From Autumnicola patrickiae (lineage in GTDB: Bacteria > Bacteroidota > Bacteroidia > Flavobacteriales > Flavobacteriaceae), in the NCBI RefSeq assembly GCF_031846525.1, contig NZ_JAVRHM010000015.1:1-64000 (forward strand): a stretch of 64,000 nucleotides of DNA, read 5' to 3'. A program made the position numbers and the translations under genes. The first letter of the stretch is position 1. Each line of letters starts with the position of its first letter. Below, one piece after another: positions 49,740 to 58,622 of the stretch. The notes under the pieces were generated by a model. It searched no databases and was not told the origin of the DNA. It saw only the letters and a program-made list of their open reading frames with translations.

Positions 49740-50183
49740 ATGGATTGGCAAGAATTTGCTCTACGAATAGGATTAGCTGCGGTCGCCGGTTTAGTTATTG
49801 GATTGGAGCGTGAAGTAAAAGGTAAAAGTGCAGGTTTAAGAACAAATTGCCTTGTGGCAGTAGGATCCTGCGTATTTATTTTACTTTCACTAAGATTTCT
49901 TGGTAATGATGAAGTTGACATAACCCGTGTGCTTGGGCAGGTAGTAGTAGGTATTGGCTTTATTGGGGCAGGCACCATTATACAGCGCGGTAAAGATGTA
50001 AAAGGTCTTACCACTGCAGCCACTACCTGGTGTAGTGCTGCGGTTGGTTGTGTGGCTGGCTTTGGACTTTTTGAAGAGCTTATTGCTTTAAGCGTTCTGG
50101 TGCTGGGGATTAATCTGGGTTTCAGCTTTATTGAAAGAAAATTAATGTCTGATGAGGAGAAAGAAAAAGAATCAGAATTATAA
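49740..50183 (+). CDS. MgtC/SapB family inner-membrane protein
   Basis: This 147-residue MgtC/SapB family protein has about four transmembrane helices. It shows RIGLAAVAGLVIGLEREVKG (the conserved GLER), then VGIGFIGAGTIIQRGKDVKG and GLTTAATTWCSAAVGCVAG. MgtC binds F-ATP synthase and supports survival at low Mg2+ or in macrophages in pathogens; the role in a marine bacterium is unclear. It diverges from bioF and overlaps mrpG by 6 nt at the 3' ends. Confidence 0.92.
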   Translation: MDWQEFALRIGLAAVAGLVIGLEREVKGKSAGLRTNCLVAVGSCVFILLSLRFLGNDEVDITRVLGQVVVGIGFIGAGTIIQRGKDVKGLTTAATTWCSAAVGCVAGFGLFEELIALSVLVLGINLGFSFIERKLMSDEEKEKESEL

Positions 50184-50588
50184 TAATTCATCATCCTTGT
50201 CGCGATAATTCTCATTATCATCTGGTGTGTCATCAGATTCGCTTTTTAAAACGTGGGAGTGTTTCTGATATTTTCCTTCCAGATCGTCCACTATTGAATT
50301 TTTCCACATCTTAACCCCCATAAAATAAGAGGCTCTCCCAATGAGATGCGCACTTACCGGCGCGGTTAAAAATACAAACAGAATAATCACAAGGCTTCTT
50401 GAAGTTGTAGACAGATCATTAAAGAAGATTGCTGTTCCCACCAGGATTAGTCCCACACCAAGGGTTGCTGCTTTGGTATTTACAGAAATTCGCATATAGG
50501 TATCTGGCATTCTAACCAACCCAATAGCCGATAAGAGTACGAAAAGGGTACCTAAGGTTACTAAAATTACAATTAATATTGAACTCAT
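50178..50588 (-). CDS. mrpG: Mrp antiporter subunit G
   Basis: This small membrane subunit of the multi-subunit Na+/H+ antiporter is 136 residues. It has three helices (ILIVILVTLGTLFVLLSAIG, then the PDTYMRISVNTKAATLGVG segment and IILFVFLTAPVSAHLIGRA). The C-terminal 45 residues are charged and soluble. It overlaps mrpF by 4 nt and ends convergent on mgtC, as the last gene of the operon. Confidence 0.92.
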   Translation of the reverse strand: MSSILIVILVTLGTLFVLLSAIGLVRMPDTYMRISVNTKAATLGVGLILVGTAIFFNDLSTTSRSLVIILFVFLTAPVSAHLIGRASYFMGVKMWKNSIVDDLEGKYQKHSHVLKSESDDTPDDNENYRDKDDELL

Positions 50589-50860
50589 TTTTTTCTGTTT
50601 CGTTTTTCCAGGTAATAAGAAAAAGCCACTGTACTTAAAAATGCAATTAAGGCAAGGATCATGGCGATATCCAAAAAGGTTGACCTGCCGTGAACAATGC
50701 TGTACACACCTATAATACCTATTCCTGTGGTTATTAGAACATCCAGGGCGATAATCTTATCTGCAATAGTAGGCCCTTTTAAAAACCTATAACAAATAAG
50801 CAATACCGAAAATGCCAGTATTGGTAGGATGATATAATATAAATATTCTGTTAGCGTCAT
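50585..50860 (-). CDS. mrpF: Mrp antiporter subunit F
   Basis: This 91-residue subunit has three helices with GPTIADKIIALDVLITTGIG in the second half, the family signature. It overlaps mrpE and mrpG by 4 nt each, showing a tightly coupled operon. MrpF is required for antiport in Bacillus. Confidence 0.92.
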   Translation of the reverse strand: MTLTEYLYYIILPILAFSVLLICYRFLKGPTIADKIIALDVLITTGIGIIGVYSIVHGRSTFLDIAMILALIAFLSTVAFSYYLEKRNRKK

Positions 50861-51339
50861 TGCAAAATTTCGAGTATACGTTTTTCAAAACCGTTTTTTA
50901 TCCCGCTTATAAATTCTTCTCTATCGGTTATATACATAGAGTGTACATACAAAACCTTTTTATCATTGGAAACATCTAAACTCAGTGTACCTGGTGTAAG
51001 TGATATCATATTAGCCAGGAATGTTATCCCCAGGTCGGTTTGTATGGTAAGCGGCACTTTTACAATTCCCGGCGTCATTCTAAAACCAGGTGTAACTACT
51101 TCGTATGCGACCTGCAGGTTTGCTTTAAAAAGTTCATAGAAAAAGAAGAAGATAAAACTGATGATCTTAGGAAGTAATGTAAAATATTTAGAATCGCCTT
51201 TTCCGTTGGCACTGGTAATCACCCAAAGGATAAAGAAACTCAGCACAAAGCCAAACAGGTAATTGGCAAATGCAAAATTCCCTGTTAAGGCCACCCACAC
51301 AAAGGTTAGCAATATGTTTGATACAAACCTTCCTTTCAT
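50857..51339 (-). CDS. mrpE: Mrp antiporter subunit E
   Basis: This 160-residue subunit has two N-terminal helices (SNILLTFVWVALTGNFAFAN, SYLFGFVLSFFILWVITSA region), a further hydrophobic part, and the soluble C-terminal segment with TDLGITFLANMISLTPGTLS, the family hallmark. It overlaps mrpD by 1 nt at the start. Confidence 0.92.
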   Translation of the reverse strand: MKGRFVSNILLTFVWVALTGNFAFANYLFGFVLSFFILWVITSANGKGDSKYFTLLPKIISFIFFFFYELFKANLQVAYEVVTPGFRMTPGIVKVPLTIQTDLGITFLANMISLTPGTLSLDVSNDKKVLYVHSMYITDREEFISGIKNGFEKRILEILQ

Positions 51340-52862
51340 TAGTTTAGTGTTTCCTGTTTATTTAAAACAGCATCAATATACTGTTGATTATCTACTAATT
51401 CCTCAGCTATTCTTGAAGAAAGCAACTGAATATGCTCTGCTCCAAAGCCAATGTATAGTGAAACCAAGCTAAGGAATGCAATTGGAACTATAAATTGAAT
51501 TTTCCTTAATTTACTTATTTCATTAAAATATTCAAAGCTGGCAATTCTTGGCCGGTCCTCTGGTGTTTTCCAGAAAACCTCTGCCCATAGTTTCGCTATG
51601 ACTACAAGTGTAATAAAACTCGCAAAAATTATAGCGCCAATAGTCCAGTAGCTTTCGTTTGTAAAACCTGCATTAATCAGGGAAATTTTAGGCCAGAATC
51701 CCGACAGCGGTGGTATTCCCACCAGGGAAAACAGCGGAATGAAGATAAGCAGGCTCAGTTTGGGATATTCTCCGTAAAAGCCGCCCAGTGCCCGCATACT
51801 ATTTGATCCTTTAATTTTATAGATTAACCCACTTACCATAAACAGGTTTGTCTTTACCACAATATCGTGAATCAAATAGAATATCGTTCCTGCTATAGCT
51901 ACTTCAGTAAACATTCCCAGACCCGCAATCATGTATCCAATATGGCAAATTATAAGATACGAAAATACTTTCCGAACGTTATTCTGAACCAACGCTCCAA
52001 TACCCCCACTAAACAGGGTAAGTATAGCTATAACCACTAAAATTTGATCCAAAAATGCATCTCCAACAAAAATCAAAGTAAAAATCCTGATTAAAGCATA
52101 GACCCCTACTTTAGTAAGCAAACCACCAAAAATTGCTGAAACTGCAGAAGGAGGAGTATGATAAGATGCCGGCAACCAGAAATACAGCGGAAAAACGGCT
52201 GCTTTTATTCCAAAGCCTATCAGGAACAAAATAGCAGTAACCTCGACCAAACCACGATTTTCTATTGCAGCAACTTTACCTGCGAGATCGGCCATGTTGA
52301 GGCTTCCGGTTAATCCATATAGAACTGCTATGGCAGTAAGAAAGATCATCGAGGCCAGAATATTCATCGTGAAATATTTTACAGCACCTTCCAATTGTGC
52401 TTTTTCCCCTCCAATAGTTATAAGAACAAACGAACTAATAATTATTATCTCAAACCATACATACAAGTTGAAAATATCTCCGGTTAAAAACGCCCCATTT
52501 AATCCAAGTAACAAAAAGTGAAATATCGGAAAATACCCAAACCGCAACCTGTCCGGGATAATGGAACCCGAAGAAAATACAGATACTGCCAATCCTGAAA
52601 TACCGGTTAACAGCACCAGAGTAGCCGAAAGCATATCTGCAACAAATGTAATCCCGAATGGAGCTTCCCAATTCCCTGCCTGCACAGTGTAAGTTCCATG
52701 TTCCCATACAGCAGCAAACAACCAGATAGAGATTCCCAGATTTATTGTACTTCCTAGAATACTAATGATGCGCTGAGAATTAATCCTGTTCCAAAAGAAC
52801 ATCAACAAAATCGCAAGCAGAATCTGTAGAAATAAAGGATATATAATTAATTGTTGTGTCAT
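51339..52862 (-). CDS. mrpD: Mrp antiporter subunit D
   Basis: This 507-residue subunit belongs to the NADH-quinone oxidoreductase subunit N/M/L-like family and has about fourteen helices. It shows the proton-channel signature with conserved Lys in GIKAAVFPLYFWLPASYHTPPSAVSAI and Glu in the earlier YVWFEIIIISSF. MrpA and MrpD are the two transport-competent subunits. It overlaps mrpC by 4 nt. Confidence 0.93.
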   Translation of the reverse strand: MTQQLIIYPLFLQILLAILLMFFWNRINSQRIISILGSTINLGISIWLFAAVWEHGTYTVQAGNWEAPFGITFVADMLSATLVLLTGISGLAVSVFSSGSIIPDRLRFGYFPIFHFLLLGLNGAFLTGDIFNLYVWFEIIIISSFVLITIGGEKAQLEGAVKYFTMNILASMIFLTAIAVLYGLTGSLNMADLAGKVAAIENRGLVEVTAILFLIGFGIKAAVFPLYFWLPASYHTPPSAVSAIFGGLLTKVGVYALIRIFTLIFVGDAFLDQILVVIAILTLFSGGIGALVQNNVRKVFSYLIICHIGYMIAGLGMFTEVAIAGTIFYLIHDIVVKTNLFMVSGLIYKIKGSNSMRALGGFYGEYPKLSLLIFIPLFSLVGIPPLSGFWPKISLINAGFTNESYWTIGAIIFASFITLVVIAKLWAEVFWKTPEDRPRIASFEYFNEISKLRKIQFIVPIAFLSLVSLYIGFGAEHIQLLSSRIAEELVDNQQYIDAVLNKQETLN

Positions 52863-53212
52863 GAATCTTCGTCGGTTGCGTTCATTTCATCTAAATCGTC
52901 GGTTTTAACTACCTTGTGCGCCCTTCTCACCAAAATTATAGCAAAAGATTGAAGACCAAAACTTATAACAATAGCAGTTAATATTAACGCCTGGGGAACG
53001 GGATCTGCATATGCTTCCACAAATACATCGGACTCTCCAGGAATTATCGGCGGAGCCCCCTTGGTAATCCTTCCTAATAGGAAAATTAAAAGGTTAGCTC
53101 CATTTCCAAAAAGTATAATCCCAATAATAAGCTTTACCAGGCTACGCCGCAGGATCATATAAATTCCTGAAGCATAAAGCACACCTATTATTATTGCTAT
53201 AAGTATTTCCAT
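52859..53212 (-). CDS. mrpC: Mrp antiporter subunit C
   Basis: This 117-residue subunit is NuoK-like, with three helices (EILIAIIIGVLYASGIYMIL, then KLIIGIILFGNGANLLIFLL, and ALILTAIVISFGLQSFAIIL). The conserved IVI...AL..FA segment is present. It abuts mrpB directly (1 nt apart) and overlaps mrpD. Confidence 0.93.
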   Translation of the reverse strand: MEILIAIIIGVLYASGIYMILRRSLVKLIIGIILFGNGANLLIFLLGRITKGAPPIIPGESDVFVEAYADPVPQALILTAIVISFGLQSFAIILVRRAHKVVKTDDLDEMNATDEDS

Positions 53213-53626
53213 TTATGCAGATTCTGATATTGTAAAAATTATAGTAAGAGTAACTCCAATTACTACCAGATACACTCCTATATCAAAAAATAAAGCAGAA
53301 CCAATAGAACCCAACACCGGAACATCGCCATGCATCCAAAGACCTGTCATAAAAGGCATGTCTGCAAAGAGAACCGGAGTCATTCCGCTTAAAAAAGATA
53401 ATGCGAGACCAATGGGCATCAGGAAACCGGGGTGTATTCTTAGAAGGTTTTTTGTATTATTTAAACCATTGGCAAAGGAATGAAGGACAAAAGCAATTGC
53501 CGCTATTAAACCACCCACAAAACCTCCTCCGGGAAGGTAATGACCTCGTAATAATATAAATACAGAAAACAGCAATAGTAGCGGTAAAAGATAATTTGAT
53601 GCTGTTTTTAATATTAAAGTTTTCAT
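53213..53626 (-). CDS. mrpB: Mrp antiporter subunit B
   Basis: This 137-residue subunit has four helices and the MnhB signature FVGGLIAAIAFVLHSFANG, plus RGHYLPGGGFVGG near the N-terminus. It lies 31 nt downstream of mrpA, which carries the MbhD/MbhE-type C-terminal domains, and forms with them the structural module of the antiporter. Confidence 0.93.
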   Translation of the reverse strand: MKTLILKTASNYLLPLLLLFSVFILLRGHYLPGGGFVGGLIAAIAFVLHSFANGLNNTKNLLRIHPGFLMPIGLALSFLSGMTPVLFADMPFMTGLWMHGDVPVLGSIGSALFFDIGVYLVVIGVTLTIIFTISESA

Positions 53627-53657
53627 TCTTTTTAATTTGAAATAGCTATTTTAAGGT

Positions 53658-55967
53658 TTATTTTACGCGATCTGAACTTTTTAATCGCAACTTCAACAGA
53701 CCAAAAACTCCAATTGCAGCAATAGCAAGCACAGAAATTTCTACAAAAGTATCAGACCCCCTAAAATCTACCAGAATTACATTTACCACGTTCTTTCCAT
53801 GAGCAAGAACATAAGCATTTTTCGCGTAAAAATCTCCAACTTCAGTATGTACCGGCTCAGATAAAACTTCCAATGCTAAAATTGCCACTACAGTGCCAAA
53901 AGCAATAGAAAGTATCCCATCTTTAATCCTCACCTTATAATCTGCCAACTCCAGATATCTCGGTAATTTATATAGTACCAATACAAACAGAATAACCGTT
54001 AAAGTATCAATAGAAAATTGCGTCATCGCAAGATCTGGTGCGCTGTAAAAAACAAACAAAAGACAAATTGCCAATCCTACCACTCCCATCGCGGCTACAG
54101 CTGCAAGCCTGGATTTCGTGAAAACGGTATAAAAAACTCCGAATATAAGAATCAGCGTTACCGCGGCTTCATAGAAAGTGACTTTTGAAAGGGACGCGTA
54201 GTCAATATTAAGTTTGGTATTTCCTATCATAGTGTATCCTACCAGTACCACAAGAAAGAAAACAATGGTAGAGACATAATTACGGAGGTAACCATTCTGA
54301 AAAGTGTTGGTCCAGAATCTGGAAAAAATGACAAAAACTCCGTTGATCCTTTCCAAGATACTTTTTGGTGAAACAGATTCAAATTTACCAATAAAAGATT
54401 CCAGTTTAGCTGAAGGTTTTAAAACAAAATATAGAATAGCCCCAACAACAATGGTAACCAAACTTAGAATAAAGGCTGTATTAAAGCCATGCCACAGTGC
54501 CAGATGGACATCCTGTGCATTGGCCCCCAAAGCAGTCACTGCCGGTTTTATGATCGAATCCTGAATAAGCGCGGGGAAAATCCCAAAAGTCATCCCCAAT
54601 AGGGCTAAAAATACCGGAGGCACCCACATTAAGGGCCCTGGCATATGCAGGTTGGAAAACTTTTCCGGTAATTTCCCGGTAAAGGGTTTGAGTCCGGCAA
54701 CAAAACCAGCATAGAATAGTAGAATCTTAGTTAATACAATAGAACCGATTAAGATATAGTTAAAAGTCTCAGAATGAAGAGTACCTTCATACGTAAGTTC
54801 TTTTCCTAAAAAACCGATACTCGGAGGAATCCCGGCACTGGATACAGCTGCTAGAAATCCGGCGATAGCTACCGGCATTAGCACCTTTCGAAGTCCAGAC
54901 AAGGCAGTTATGTCCCTTGTGCCTGTTTCATGATCAATAATACCCGTGATAAGGAATAACGTCGCTTTGTATAATGCGTGTACGATGATAAAAACGGCCG
55001 CAGCCAAAAGTGTGTCACGGGTACCCATCCCGACCAGAAAGACAAGGATTCCTAACGCCGAAATTGTGGAGTAGGCAAGTATTCCCTTCAAATCCGTTCT
55101 GAAAAGTGTATGTATTGCTGAATAAACCATAGTTACCGCACCAACAATTATAAGGGTGGTGTTCCAGATATCCTGATCCCCCAAAACCGGTGTAAATCTC
55201 ATTAAAAGATAAATTCCAGCTTTCACCATAGTTGCCGAGTGGAGATACGTAGAAACCGGTGTAGGGGCCTTCATCGCTCCCGGAAGCCAAAAATGAAAAG
55301 GAAATTGCGCAGACTTTGTAAAAGCGGCAACAAAAATAAAAACAACTGCAAGAACATAATATTCATGTCCCGCAATAGCCTCCTTCATGGAAAGCATTTC
55401 GGAAATTGAATAAGTACCGGAAATATTTCCCAGTACTAAACCTGCAAGCAGCAGGAACAAACCACCAATTCCGGTAATTCCCAATGCTGTTAAAGCCGAT
55501 TTTCTAGATGCGGGATTGGTATTATTAAAACCGATCAGGAAAAAGGAACTTATACTCGTGAGTTCCCAGAAAGTAAATAAAGAAATAACATTATCTGAAA
55601 GTACCAGCCCGAGCATCGCTCCCATAAAAGCACTCAGATAGCCGTAAAATCTATCCAGGTATTCATGATTCTTGAGATAAGCTGAAGTATAGGCGAATAC
55701 AAGGAAGCCAATACCTGTAATCATTAATGAGAATAGCAATGAAAGACCGTCCAGGGTAAAACTTAGGTTTACACCAAACGACGGCACCCACTCATAGGAT
55801 CTTCTGATAACTTCTCCGTTGGAAATGGCTGGAATAAATCTGCAGAAATAGATAAATAATCCTAGCGGAACCAGGGAAGCAAGTACAGAAAATTTTCCCT
55901 TGAATAATTTTCCTGCAAAAATTAGAAAAAAAGCAAATATAAACCCTAAGAGTATTGCTGCTAGCAT
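53658..55967 (-). CDS. mrpA: Mrp Na+/H+ antiporter subunit A
   Basis: MrpA is the large subunit of the Mrp cation/proton antiporter that exports Na+ and keeps internal pH. The 769 residues have an NuoL/MrpA core (about 1-500; TSAYLKNHEYLDRFYGYL, QFPFHFWLPGAMKAPTPVS, ALYKATLFLITGIIDHETG) and C-terminal MbhD and MbhE-like domains (SAPDLAMTQFSIDTLTVILF, then NVILVDFRGSDTFVEISVL). It starts the seven-gene operon mrpABCDEFG, which fits a marine or high-sodium habitat. The -7 box lies at 55995-56002. Confidence 0.96.
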   Translation of the reverse strand: MLAAILLGFIFAFFLIFAGKLFKGKFSVLASLVPLGLFIYFCRFIPAISNGEVIRRSYEWVPSFGVNLSFTLDGLSLLFSLMITGIGFLVFAYTSAYLKNHEYLDRFYGYLSAFMGAMLGLVLSDNVISLFTFWELTSISSFFLIGFNNTNPASRKSALTALGITGIGGLFLLLAGLVLGNISGTYSISEMLSMKEAIAGHEYYVLAVVFIFVAAFTKSAQFPFHFWLPGAMKAPTPVSTYLHSATMVKAGIYLLMRFTPVLGDQDIWNTTLIIVGAVTMVYSAIHTLFRTDLKGILAYSTISALGILVFLVGMGTRDTLLAAAVFIIVHALYKATLFLITGIIDHETGTRDITALSGLRKVLMPVAIAGFLAAVSSAGIPPSIGFLGKELTYEGTLHSETFNYILIGSIVLTKILLFYAGFVAGLKPFTGKLPEKFSNLHMPGPLMWVPPVFLALLGMTFGIFPALIQDSIIKPAVTALGANAQDVHLALWHGFNTAFILSLVTIVVGAILYFVLKPSAKLESFIGKFESVSPKSILERINGVFVIFSRFWTNTFQNGYLRNYVSTIVFFLVVLVGYTMIGNTKLNIDYASLSKVTFYEAAVTLILIFGVFYTVFTKSRLAAVAAMGVVGLAICLLFVFYSAPDLAMTQFSIDTLTVILFVLVLYKLPRYLELADYKVRIKDGILSIAFGTVVAILALEVLSEPVHTEVGDFYAKNAYVLAHGKNVVNVILVDFRGSDTFVEISVLAIAAIGVFGLLKLRLKSSDRVK

Positions 55968-55994
55968 ATTTTCAAAAAAAGTTCAGTGTTCAGA

Positions 55995-56002
55995 CAAATA
56001 TA
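55995..56002 (-). promoter_or_regulatory. -7 box of mrp operon
   Basis: The minus strand reads TATATTTG, a full match, about 28 nt before the mrpA start. The other 650 nt of the gap hold no gene; the motif copies at 56311-56575 and the atpC terminator lie there. Confidence 0.6.
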
Positions 56003-56310
56003 GTAGTATTATTTAAGTTTTTCGATTTTATGGAAATACTTAAACCTGTAAAAAATCGGATTAGATGGATAGGAAAATTCTTCTTTTATTTTGTATAATT
56101 ATCATCAGGTTCCTTAAAATTCATCAAATTATGTAAGATAGTAGACGCTTTTTAAGATCATCAAGCTAAATAAAGAACAAAACAATATTTTCTACGTCGA
56201 ATTCACCATGAAAAATACTTAGTTTTAACATTCGATAATGCAGATTTCTGAAAGGTGCAGGAGCAGTGAACCCTGAGGAATAGAATGCATGATTATTTAA
56301 TTGAACACAA

Positions 56311-56416
56311 GTAATTGGCATTTTGAAGGTATAACTATAACTAACTAAAAATCGGAAGCCTATTTCTGCTACTGAAGTATTCTGAATAATAGAGAACCTT
56401 CAAAATGGCAATTATC
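56311..56416. repeat. Inverted pair of motif arms, MITE-like
   Basis: GTAATTGGCATTTTGAAGGT (56311-56330) and ACCTTCAAAATGGCAATTAT (56397-56416) are inverted complements at 18 of 20 positions, with 66 nt between them. The right arm contains the dispersed AAAATGGCAATT motif (copy 6, 56399-56418). The structure looks like a miniature element with terminal inverted repeats or a long-loop hairpin. A weaker third arm (GGCGAAATTTGGCATTTTCA, 56551-56570) follows. Confidence 0.5.
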
Positions 56417-56420
56417 GGTA
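56397..56420. repeat. Dispersed AAAATGGCAATT motif, copy 6
   Basis: The plus strand reads TTCAAAATGGCAATTATCGG (56399-56418), between the mrp operon and atpC. ACC (56396-56398) and GGT (56417-56419) are short inverted flanks. Confidence 0.6.
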
Positions 56421-56590
56421 TAAAATAATATTTCGGAGCCGAAAACTGAGCACAACGGCTACAATCACAGTGAAAATGATTAAAAAAATATTCAGAAGTA
56501 GATGAATAACAACAAAATGAGAGATTTTGAGCCCGACTTTTAAAGTGGATGGCGAAATTTGGCATTTTCAGCACCAGGTTCTCACATACG

Positions 56591-56631
56591 TTTAAAAAAT
56601 AAAAAGCCTGTTGTGGATTCACAACAGGCTT
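56591..56631 (-). terminator. Terminator after atpC
   Basis: On the minus strand AAGCCTGTTGTG and CACAACAGGCTT form a 12-bp stem around AATC, followed by TTTATTTTTT. Confidence 0.88.
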
Positions 56632-56657
56632 CTTTTATTCTAATGATTTTTTAAAAC

Positions 56658-56942
56658 TTAATCAGCTAAAATAATCACCTTATTATCTTTTGACTCTAAA
56701 ACCCCTCCATCAATATCATAAAATAGCTCTTTAGAGTCTGATGATGATTTTCTGACACTCTTGTGAAGCTTTTCCGTTGAAGAACCAGTGAGATTTATTT
56801 TCACTTCTCCTTTAGTAAGGGTTGAGACGATAGGTGCGTGATTGTTAAGCATCTGAAATTCGCCATCGTGCCCGGGTACTTTTACCGCATCCACTTCAGC
56901 ACTAAAAACCACTGCCTCAGGAGTAACTATTTCTAAATACAT
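56658..56942 (-). CDS. atpC: F1-ATP synthase epsilon subunit
   Basis: This is the epsilon subunit of the F1 motor, which couples and regulates rotation. The 94-residue protein holds only the N-terminal beta-sandwich domain (LEIVTPEAVVFSAEVDAVKV, PGHDGEFQMLNNHAPIVSTL), with no C-terminal helical hairpin, the normal short form in Bacteroidota. The sequence GEFQMLNNHAP is the family mark. It is 73 nt after atpD, a gap that holds a perfect 18-bp hairpin. Confidence 0.95.
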   Translation of the reverse strand: MYLEIVTPEAVVFSAEVDAVKVPGHDGEFQMLNNHAPIVSTLTKGEVKINLTGSSTEKLHKSVRKSSSDSKELFYDIDGGVLESKDNKVIILAD

Positions 56943-56965
56943 ATTTTTTTTTTAGTAGTAAGAAT

Positions 56966-57008
56966 TGAGTATAGAGTAGTTAGATTCACACTAACTACTC
57001 TATACTCA
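56966..57008 (-). other. Perfect 18-bp hairpin between atpD and atpC
   Basis: TGAGTATAGAGTAGTTAG (56966-56983) and CTAACTACTCTATACTCA (56991-57008) are perfectly complementary around a 7-nt loop. On the minus (transcribed) strand no T-run follows; an A-run precedes the atpC start. It probably affects mRNA stability or the atpD/atpC ratio. Confidence 0.75.
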
Positions 57009-57015
57009 TTACTAT

Positions 57016-58527
57016 TTATGCTTCAGCAAGCATTTTTTCTCCTGCTTCAATAGCTTCTTCAATAGTACCTTTAAGGTTAAAAGCGGCTTCCGGAAGGTGA
57101 TCTAACTCGCCATCCATGATCATATTAAAACCTTTAATAGTTTCTTTAATATCAACCAACACACCTTTTAAACCAGTAAACTGTTCGGCTACATGAAAAG
57201 GCTGTGAAAGGAAACGCTGTACTCGTCTTGCACGGGATACTGCCTGCTTATCTTCTTCAGAAAGTTCTTCCATCCCAAGAATAGCAATAATATCCTGTAA
57301 TTCTTTGTATCGCTGTAATAGCTCTTTTACCCGTTGCGCACAGTTATAATGATCGTCACCAAGAATATCTGGTGTAAGAATCCTCGAAGTAGAATCCAAT
57401 GGATCTACAGCAGGATAGATACCCAGCTCGGCAATTTTACGGGAAAGTACCGTTGTTGCATCCAGGTGGGCAAACGTTGTTGCCGGCGCCGGATCTGTCA
57501 AGTCATCTGCAGGTACGTAAACCGCCTGTACAGATGTAATGGATCCATTTTTAGTTGAAGTAATACGCTCCTGCATCGCACCCATCTCTGTTGCCAGAGT
57601 TGGCTGATAACCTACCGCAGAAGGCATACGTCCAAGAAGTGCTGACACCTCTGATCCTGCCTGTGTAAAACGGAAAATGTTATCTACGAAGAAAAGAACG
57701 TCTTTCCCCTGCCCTTCCCCGGCTCCATCACGGAAATATTCTGCAATGGTAAGTCCAGATAAAGCAACACGCGCACGTGCTCCAGGTGGCTCGTTCATTT
57801 GTCCAAAAACGAAAGTTGCTTTAGAATCCTTCATCGCGGTTTTATCAACCTTTTGTAGGTCCCATCCACCTTCTTCCATAGATTGCATAAAATCTTCTCC
57901 GTATTTAATAATACCAGATTCAAGCATTTCTCTCAAAAGGTCGTTTCCTTCTCTCGTTCTCTCACCAACTCCCGCAAATACAGAAAGTCCACCATGACCC
58001 TTCGCTATGTTATTAATAAGTTCCTGAATAAGTACGGTTTTACCTACCCCGGCACCTCCAAAAAGACCAATTTTACCCCCTTTTGAATAAGGCTCAATCA
58101 GATCGATCACTTTTATACCTGTAAATAGAACTTCTGTAGAAACAGATAAATCTTCAAATTTTGGTGCTTCACGGTGAATTGGCAGTCCGTCTTTTCCTGC
58201 TTTTGGCAGATTCCCCAGACCATCTATGGCGTCACCAATAACGTTGAACAAACGGCCGTACACATCTGTACCAACCGGCATTTGAATTGCTGATCCTGTG
58301 GCAACTACTTCCACACCTCTACTCAATCCATCTGTAGAATCCATGGAAACAGTTCTTACAGTATCTTCACCAATGTGAGATTGAACTTCCAGTACCAGAA
58401 TGGAACCGTCTTTTCTTGTAATTTCCAAAGAGTCGTAAATCCTTGGCAGTTCAGCATTTTCTGAGTCGAAAGAAACATCAACTACAGGACCAATAATTTG
58501 AGCAACTTTACCTGTGACTTTAGACAT
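57016..58527 (-). CDS. atpD: F1-ATP synthase beta subunit
   Basis: This is the catalytic beta subunit of F1. The 503-residue protein has the P-loop GGAGVGKTVLIQELI, the catalytic VFAGVGERTREGNDL (Glu188-like), Walker B in KDVLFFVDNIFRFTQ, and the PAVDPLDSTSRIL nucleotide segment. A slightly longer N-terminus is normal here. It is transcribed with atpC as a separate unit from the rest of the atp genes, common in Bacteroidota. A -7 box lies at 58623-58630. Confidence 0.98.
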   Translation of the reverse strand: MSKVTGKVAQIIGPVVDVSFDSENAELPRIYDSLEITRKDGSILVLEVQSHIGEDTVRTVSMDSTDGLSRGVEVVATGSAIQMPVGTDVYGRLFNVIGDAIDGLGNLPKAGKDGLPIHREAPKFEDLSVSTEVLFTGIKVIDLIEPYSKGGKIGLFGGAGVGKTVLIQELINNIAKGHGGLSVFAGVGERTREGNDLLREMLESGIIKYGEDFMQSMEEGGWDLQKVDKTAMKDSKATFVFGQMNEPPGARARVALSGLTIAEYFRDGAGEGQGKDVLFFVDNIFRFTQAGSEVSALLGRMPSAVGYQPTLATEMGAMQERITSTKNGSITSVQAVYVPADDLTDPAPATTFAHLDATTVLSRKIAELGIYPAVDPLDSTSRILTPDILGDDHYNCAQRVKELLQRYKELQDIIAILGMEELSEEDKQAVSRARRVQRFLSQPFHVAEQFTGLKGVLVDIKETIKGFNMIMDGELDHLPEAAFNLKGTIEEAIEAGEKMLAEA

Positions 58528-58622
58528 TATCTAATTCTTTATTGTTTTAATATTTAAATATGAAAAAACCTACAGGCCTGATTAATAATTCCCTAAACCT
58601 GAAAGAGGTAAATTTCAGGGTG

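Noticed and set aside
49667..50233. 188-codon open frame on the minus strand
   Set aside because: It lies entirely opposite mgtC and neighbouring ends; composition (Ser/Thr/Pro-rich) is typical of antisense frames.
56341..56622. 93-codon minus-strand frame
   Set aside because: It runs through the atpC terminator and the inverted repeat arms; no plausible product.
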